From JBHIBR01 sp046759145 [NCBI: Nitrospinota bacterium] (GTDB taxonomy: Bacteria; UBA8248), in the NCBI GenBank assembly GCA_046759145.1, contig JBHIBR010000041.1:1-9645 (forward strand): DNA of 9,645 bases, written 5' to 3'. Of the stretch, positions 5,947-9,645 are shown one piece after another. The first letter of the stretch is position 1. Each line of letters opens with the position of its first letter. Position numbers and translations under genes: made by a program. Under the pieces are notes generated by a model that did no database searches, was not told the origin of the DNA, and was given only the letters and a program-made list of their open reading frames with translations.

Positions 5947-7557
5947 ATGCTCCGCAAAAGCCTCGAGGCCAAGGTGCTGGCGCTCATCGCCCTCATCCTG
6001 GTGGTGGGCTTCGGGGTGAGCAGCCTCCTCACCATCCAGCGAGAGAGCAACCTCATCTACCGCCAGAGCCGGGAGAAGGCGCAGCTCCTCGCCGACTCCA
6101 TCGTGCGCTCCATCCAGAACAACATGCTCCAGGGCCGGCCCGACATCGCGCGGGACCTCATCAAGAACCTGCACGAGCTCCAGGGGGTCGCGGTGGTCCA
6201 GGTGCTGCGGCGGGACGGGATGGAGGCCTTCAAGGACCTCGCGACCTTGAACCAGGTGCAAGAGAATTGGGAGCTCTCCCCCGAGGTGGTCCGCCGCCTC
6301 CAGCGAGGGCGGGAGAAGGCCACCCAGGTGATGTCGGGACCGCGTTTCTTTCGGGCTTCCACGACCGGCCAGCCGGTCGAGTACATGGAAGAGCTGAACG
6401 GCAAGCGTGCCCTTACCTTCCTGCGCCCCCTCCGCAACGAGGGCCGCTGCCAGCAATGTCACGGCTCTGACCATGAGGTGCGGGGCGTGGTGCGGGTGAG
6501 CACATCGGTGGAGGAGCTCGAGGCCACCATCCGGGCAAACCGAAACCGGCAGTTCCTCATCGGGCTGGGCACGCTCCTCGTGGTGGGGCTGGCGCTGCGG
6601 TTCCTCCTCCGCTCCACCGTCATCAAGCCCCTCCAGGCCGTCGCCGAGGGGGCGGAGTGCGTGGGGAGGGGGGAGCTCGACTGCCGCATCGAGGTGCGGG
6701 GAGAGGACGAGATCGGCACCCTGGGCAATGCCTTCAACGGGATGACCGCCCGGCTCGAGACGGCCTACGGGGAGCTCAGCAGCAAGAACGAGGAGCTCCA
6801 GCGCGCCCTGCGGCAGCTCCAGGAGTCCACCGAGCGGGTGGCCTTCCTCGAAAGCCTCCGGGGCCAGCTCTCGAAGTTCGTGCCCGAATCCGTCAAGCGC
6901 CTCCTGGAGCAGAACCCGGGGGCGGACGTGCTGGAGAGACAGGAGAGGGACGTCTCCGTCCTCTTCCTCGACCTCGCGGGCTACACCCGGATGACCGAGG
7001 CCCTGGACCAGGAGACGGTGAACTTCATCGTGGAGCACTACTTCTCCAACTTCCTCGGCATCGTGAGCGAGCGGGGAGGGGACATCAACGAGACGGCGGG
7101 CGACGGCCTAATGATCGTTTTCCAGGACGATGACCCCGTCGCCCACGCCGTCAAGGCGGTCGAGAGCGCCATCGAGATGCGCCGCTGCGCCGCTGCCCTC
7201 AACTCCGAGTGCGAGGGCCGGTTTCCCCCCGTGCGGGTTAAGTTCGGCATCAACTCGGGCACCGCCTCGGTGGGGGCGGCCAAGTTCGAGAGCGTGCGGG
7301 GCAGCCGCTGGACCTTCACTGCCTCGGGCCCGGTCACCAACGTGGCGGCCCGCAGCGGCGCCCAGGCCCAGGAGGACCAGATCCTGGTGGGCCCCGAGAC
7401 GGCCCGCCGCATCCAGGACCGTTTCCCCCTGGAGGACCTGGGCGAGTACTCCTTGAAGAATGTGCGGGAGCCCGTCCGCCTCTTCCGGGTGATCACCCCC
7501 GGGATTTACGCCCCATCCGAGGGGGGACGCTCCGGCCCCTCCAACGGAGAGGCCTGA
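5947..7557 (+). CDS. Membrane class III nucleotide cyclase with c-type heme sensor domain and HAMP
   Basis: A 536-residue inner-membrane signalling enzyme. Order: TM1 (about 9-28), extracytoplasmic sensor (about 30-200) holding a single CQQCH heme-attachment motif (C168, C171, H172), TM2 (about 203-221), HAMP (about 222-275, with IKPL), a coiled linker (276-305) and a class III cyclase domain (about 334-516). The cyclase has metal-binding D342 (FLDLAGYT) and D386 (AGDG), and the transition-state pair N465/R469 (NVAARS), so it looks catalytically competent. The purine-selecting lysine of adenylate cyclases is E382 (NETAGD), as in guanylate cyclases; the partner position is T458. Known families with a membrane c-heme domain, such as those of Geobacter chemoreceptors, sense redox or gas ligands. 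I infer redox- or gas-controlled cAMP or cGMP synthesis. The ATG at 5947 lacks an obvious close Shine-Dalgarno; GGGCGGG precedes it. It is transcribed alone. Confidence 0.88.
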   Translation: MLRKSLEAKVLALIALILVVGFGVSSLLTIQRESNLIYRQSREKAQLLADSIVRSIQNNMLQGRPDIARDLIKNLHELQGVAVVQVLRRDGMEAFKDLATLNQVQENWELSPEVVRRLQRGREKATQVMSGPRFFRASTTGQPVEYMEELNGKRALTFLRPLRNEGRCQQCHGSDHEVRGVVRVSTSVEELEATIRANRNRQFLIGLGTLLVVGLALRFLLRSTVIKPLQAVAEGAECVGRGELDCRIEVRGEDEIGTLGNAFNGMTARLETAYGELSSKNEELQRALRQLQESTERVAFLESLRGQLSKFVPESVKRLLEQNPGADVLERQERDVSVLFLDLAGYTRMTEALDQETVNFIVEHYFSNFLGIVSERGGDINETAGDGLMIVFQDDDPVAHAVKAVESAIEMRRCAAALNSECEGRFPPVRVKFGINSGTASVGAAKFESVRGSRWTFTASGPVTNVAARSGAQAQEDQILVGPETARRIQDRFPLEDLGEYSLKNVREPVRLFRVITPGIYAPSEGGRSGPSNGEA

Positions 7558-7566
7558 GCGGCCTCC

Positions 7567-7592
7567 CTTCCCCCTCCCAGGGCAGGGGGAAG
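7567..7592 (+). terminator. Possible terminator hairpin after the cyclase gene
   Basis: CTTCCCCCT (7567-7575) pairs perfectly with AGGGGGAAG (7584-7592) around an 8-nt loop, ten bases after the cyclase stop and between convergent genes. No U-tract follows on the + strand, and the minus strand has its T-run on the wrong side, so it is not a canonical rho-independent terminator. G-rich blocks downstream (7600-7613) could form alternative pairings. Confidence 0.4.
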
Positions 7593-7649
7593 CCGGCAGA
7601 GGGGAGGGGGGGCCTGAAAAACGGCACCCCTCCCCGGCGCCCGCCTCCC

Positions 7650-8363
7650 TCACATGGTGTGGGATTGGCCTGGCTCGAGGGCGATCACCTCGGTAGAGAG
7701 CTTGAGCCCCTTCAACTCCTTCCGCAACGCCTCGGGTGTCCCCGTGAGGAGGGGGAAGGTGGCGTAGTGGATGGGGATGACCTTCTTCACGCTCTCGTCC
7801 ATGAGCCGGCAGGCGTGGGCCGCCTCCAGGGGGGACATGGTGAAGCGCCCGCAGATGGGCAGGAGCGCAAGCTCGGGGCGGTAGATCTCCGCGATGAGGC
7901 GCATGTCGCCGAAGATGTTGGTGTCGCCTGCGTGGTAGAGGCGGCGGCCGTCCTCGAACTCCACCACAAAGCCCACTGGCTCCCCCGCGTAGACGGCTTT
8001 GCCGTCATCCACCAGGCTGCTGCTGTGCTGGGCGTGGGTGAGGGTGACCTTGATCCCCGCCACCTCGAGGGTGCCCCCCTTGCTCATGGGGTTCAGGTTT
8101 TCCACCCCCTTGCCCCCGAAGAAGCTGCACAGTTCGAAGATGCCCACCACCTGGGGCTTGTGGGCCTGGGCGAGGGGGATGACGTCCGAGGTGTGGTCGA
8201 AGTGGCCGTGGGTGATGAGCATGACGTCGCAGGCCGCGGCCTTCTTGAGGGCCTCGGGGCAGCGGGGGTTGCCCTCCAACCAGGGGTCGATGAAGAGGGT
8301 CTTCCCCCCCGGGGTCTTGACCGAGAAGGTGGAGTGGCCGAGGTATGTGAGCGTGGCTCCCAT
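7650..8363 (-). CDS. UPF0173 family metal-dependent hydrolase (metallo-beta-lactamase fold)
   Basis: A 237-residue cytoplasmic protein of the UPF0173/YtkL-like group of metallo-beta-lactamase-fold hydrolases. It opens with TYLGHSTF (6-13), has the dinuclear metal motif THGHFDHT (51-58), a further histidine pair H110/H113, the bridging aspartate D147 in YHAGDTN, and H199 in IPIHYATF near the C-terminus, so the metal site is complete. The physiological substrate of the family is unknown. The ATG at 8361-8363 is chosen because GAGGAGG precedes it by 5 nt; an in-frame GTG ten codons further upstream would bury this ribosome binding site. It follows the VOC gene by 118 nt on the same strand. Confidence 0.93.
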   Translation of the reverse strand: MGATLTYLGHSTFSVKTPGGKTLFIDPWLEGNPRCPEALKKAAACDVMLITHGHFDHTSDVIPLAQAHKPQVVGIFELCSFFGGKGVENLNPMSKGGTLEVAGIKVTLTHAQHSSSLVDDGKAVYAGEPVGFVVEFEDGRRLYHAGDTNIFGDMRLIAEIYRPELALLPICGRFTMSPLEAAHACRLMDESVKKVIPIHYATFPLLTGTPEALRKELKGLKLSTEVIALEPGQSHTM

Positions 8364-8402
8364 GGGGACCTCCTCTGCGGATTGGGGGAACACAAAGGGA
8401 CG

Positions 8403-8426
8403 CCCCGCAGCGCCCGCGCGCTGGGG
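8403..8426 (-). terminator. GC-rich hairpin between VOC and UPF0173 genes
   Basis: CCCC (8403-8406) plus AGCGC (8409-8413) pair with GCGCT (8418-8422) plus GGGG (8423-8426), leaving a two-base bulge and a 4-nt loop. The minus strand after the stem reads CGTCCCTTTGTG, only partly T-rich. It may be a weak intercistronic terminator or RNA-stabilising stem; the rest of this 118-nt gap shows nothing else. Confidence 0.3.
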
Positions 8427-8481
8427 GACTCCGGCACGCGTCTGCCAACTCCGGGATTACGGGAGCACCCTGGCGGCAGCC

Positions 8482-8943
8482 TCAGGCCGGGGCTCCCGCG
8501 CCATTCACCGAAGGGGGCTCCTCCCCCCCCTCCCCCTCTCCCTCCTCCGGCCCTTCCCCGGCGGGCATGGGGAGGGGAGGGCCGTGGGCCAAGAGTTCCA
8601 AGAGGTTACCTTCGGGATCCTGGAAGAAAGCCTGATAAAACCCCTGGGGACCCCGCACCCCACGGTTGAAAGGGATGCCCGCCTCCTGGAGCCGCGTGAG
8701 GGTTGCCTCGAAGTCTTCTACGGCGAAGGCAAGGTGCACCCCGGAGGGTGGGGTGCCCCGGCGCCTGGGCGCCTGGACCAGCTGCAGGATAAAGCCGCCG
8801 CCCTCGAGCCAGAGGCTGGGGAAGGAGGAATCTCCCTCGGGGACCTCCCGGAAGCCCAGGGTTTCTGTGTAGAACGCGCGGGCCCGCGCCAGGTCGGAGA
8901 CGGGGATGGTGATGTGGTGGAGCCCTCGGATGGGGATCGCCAA
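8482..8943 (-). CDS. VOC family protein (glyoxalase/bleomycin resistance/dioxygenase fold)
   Basis: A vicinal-oxygen-chelate protein with one complete beta-alpha-beta-beta-beta pair: IRGLHHITIPVSDLARARAF at the start supplies the first metal histidine, SGVHLAFAV the second, and DPEGNLLELL the glutamate. Members isomerise, cleave or bind small molecules through a metal ion; the substrate is not predictable. Starting at TTG 8941-8943 gives 153 residues and uses a GGAGG placed 9-10 nt upstream. An in-frame ATG at 8995-8997 adds 18 residues (MHGRITWFV...) without a ribosome binding site and overlaps a possible -10 (TAGAAT), so I prefer the shorter form. The last about 30 residues form a Glu/Gly/Pro-rich low-complexity tail beyond the domain. 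Divergent from rimI. Confidence 0.82.
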   Translation of the reverse strand: MAIPIRGLHHITIPVSDLARARAFYTETLGFREVPEGDSSFPSLWLEGGGFILQLVQAPRRRGTPPSGVHLAFAVEDFEATLTRLQEAGIPFNRGVRGPQGFYQAFFQDPEGNLLELLAHGPPLPMPAGEGPEEGEGEGGEEPPSVNGAGAPA

Positions 8944-9023
8944 CGCTTCCCCCCCTCCCGGAATGAACCGAACGAACCAGGTTATTCTACCATGCATCCA
9001 GATGCGACCGAGCCGGCCGCCGC

Positions 9024-9053
9024 TTGGCCCGCGCGGGCTCTCTCTGGCATAAT
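9024..9053 (+). promoter_or_regulatory. Candidate sigma70 promoter for rimI
   Basis: TTGGCC (9024-9029, four of six) and CATAAT (9048-9053, five of six) are spaced 18 bp apart, giving a start near 9060 and a leader of about 45 nt. The leader contains a short GGCCC/GGGCC stem (9061-9073). This location argues against the in-frame TTG at 9024 as a start codon. Confidence 0.45.
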
Positions 9054-9104
9054 CTGCGCTGGCCCGGCGGGCCGCTGCGATGCCCCCGGGAGGGGTTAAG
9101 GGAC

Positions 9105-9623
9105 ATGAGCCGCCTGCTCCTTCCTCCTTCGTTGCGCGACCTGAGCTTCCGGCCGATGCGCCCGGAGGACCTCGACCAGGTGATGGCCATCGAGCGGGCT
9201 TCGTTCAGCCTCCCATGGCCGCGGCAGGCTTACCTCTACGAGCTGCGGGACATGGGGCGCTCGCGCCTTTTCGTCGTGGAGGACCGCAAAGGGGTCCCCC
9301 CTGAGGTGGTGGCGTATGCGGGCTACTGGCGGGTGGTGGACGAGGCCCACATCACCAACGTTGCCGTGCGCGCCGACCATCGGGGTAGGGGTGTGGGGAC
9401 GTGGCTCATGGAGAGGCTCCTGGAAACGGCCAGTGAAGAGGGCTTGATGCGGGCCACCCTCGAGGTCCGGGTGAGCAACCTGGCGGCCCAGCACCTCTAC
9501 GAGAGGTTGGGGTTCACCGGGGTGGCGATCCGCCGGGGGTACTACACCGACAACGGGGAGAACGCCCTCGTCATGTGGAAGGAACGCTTGGAAAAGACGC
9601 CCGAGGGCGAAGAGCCCTGTTGA
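9105..9623 (+). CDS. rimI: Ribosomal protein bS18-alanine N-acetyltransferase RimI
   Basis: A 172-residue GNAT acetyltransferase that, in the characterised family, transfers acetyl from acetyl-CoA to the N-terminal alanine of ribosomal protein S18. The acetyl-CoA motif is VAVRADHRGRGVGTWLM (86-102). The RimI-type C-terminal block has TLEVRVSN (118-125), LYERLGF (131-137) and RRGYYTDNGENALVM (143-157). E120 and Y132 have the 12-residue spacing of the catalytic Glu103/Tyr115 of E. coli RimI. The ATG at 9105 is preferred: AAGGG sits just before it, and a longer frame from TTG 9024 would begin inside the promoter. In many genomes rimI lies next to tsaB or tsaD; here the upstream gene is an unrelated VOC gene and the window ends soon after. 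A distant GNAT with other substrates remains possible. Confidence 0.88.
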   Translation: MSRLLLPPSLRDLSFRPMRPEDLDQVMAIERASFSLPWPRQAYLYELRDMGRSRLFVVEDRKGVPPEVVAYAGYWRVVDEAHITNVAVRADHRGRGVGTWLMERLLETASEEGLMRATLEVRVSNLAAQHLYERLGFTGVAIRRGYYTDNGENALVMWKERLEKTPEGEEPC

Positions 9624-9645
9624 GTTCCTCCCCCCGCCGTGTTAG

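Noticed and set aside
5542-7038. 498-codon minus-strand open frame opposite the cyclase
   Set aside because: It is antisense to a protein with clear HAMP, heme and cyclase motifs; composition is Leu/His/Glu-rich with no domain, as expected for a mirror frame.
7659-8669. 336-codon + strand open frame opposite the UPF0173 gene
   Set aside because: Antisense to a complete metallo-beta-lactamase-fold protein with a good ribosome binding site; no recognisable motif.

Overview
The window is a high-GC bacterial chromosome segment. One sampled 60-base stretch inside the first gene (301-360) counts 44 G/C. The genes are tightly packed and mostly metabolic: an enolase-superfamily enzyme, an M24 creatinase/prolidase-type protein, an F420-type luciferase-like oxidoreductase, an SDR dehydrogenase, a membrane nucleotide cyclase with a c-type heme motif, a UPF0173 metallo-beta-lactamase-fold hydrolase, a VOC protein and RimI. 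This mix fits environmental high-GC lineages such as deltaproteobacteria-like groups, Rokubacteria, Tectomicrobia or NC10. The sequence alone does not settle the taxon.

Layout. 8-2482 (+) holds the enolase-superfamily gene followed by the M24 gene. About 2500-3735 is an AT-richer island of about 1.2 kb (3181-3240 counts only 25 G/C of 60) carrying a DUF3800 gene on the + strand. 3793-5741 (-) is an SDR gene followed by a luciferase-like oxidoreductase gene, with a broken aminotransferase C-terminus between them. 5947-7557 (+) is the cyclase. 7650-8943 (-) is the VOC gene followed by the UPF0173 hydrolase. 9105-9623 (+) is rimI.

The most interesting part is the island. Directly upstream of the DUF3800 coding region is a near-consensus sigma70 promoter (TTGACA, 17-bp spacer, TATATT). 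It is followed by about 95 nt that fold on paper into a compact branched RNA: a closing stem, a short hairpin and a long two-part hairpin. The RNA ends in a GC-rich terminator hairpin with a GUAA tetraloop and U-rich tail, just before the best DUF3800 start codon. Promoter, small structured RNA, terminator and protein gene in this order form an RNA-plus-protein module. The layout resembles type III toxin-antitoxin loci, and also the structured RNA motifs reported near DUF3800 genes. I propose it as a mobile RNA/DUF3800 system, possibly defensive; function is not shown by the sequence.

Second, the cyclase combines an extracytoplasmic CxxCH heme-attachment motif with HAMP and class III cyclase domains, and has glutamate where adenylate cyclases normally carry the purine-selecting lysine. 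Third, the M24 protein departs from the peptidase signature at a metal-ligand position. Fourth, 36 codons of an aminotransferase C-terminus survive in frame immediately after the SDR stop codon, recording a deletion.
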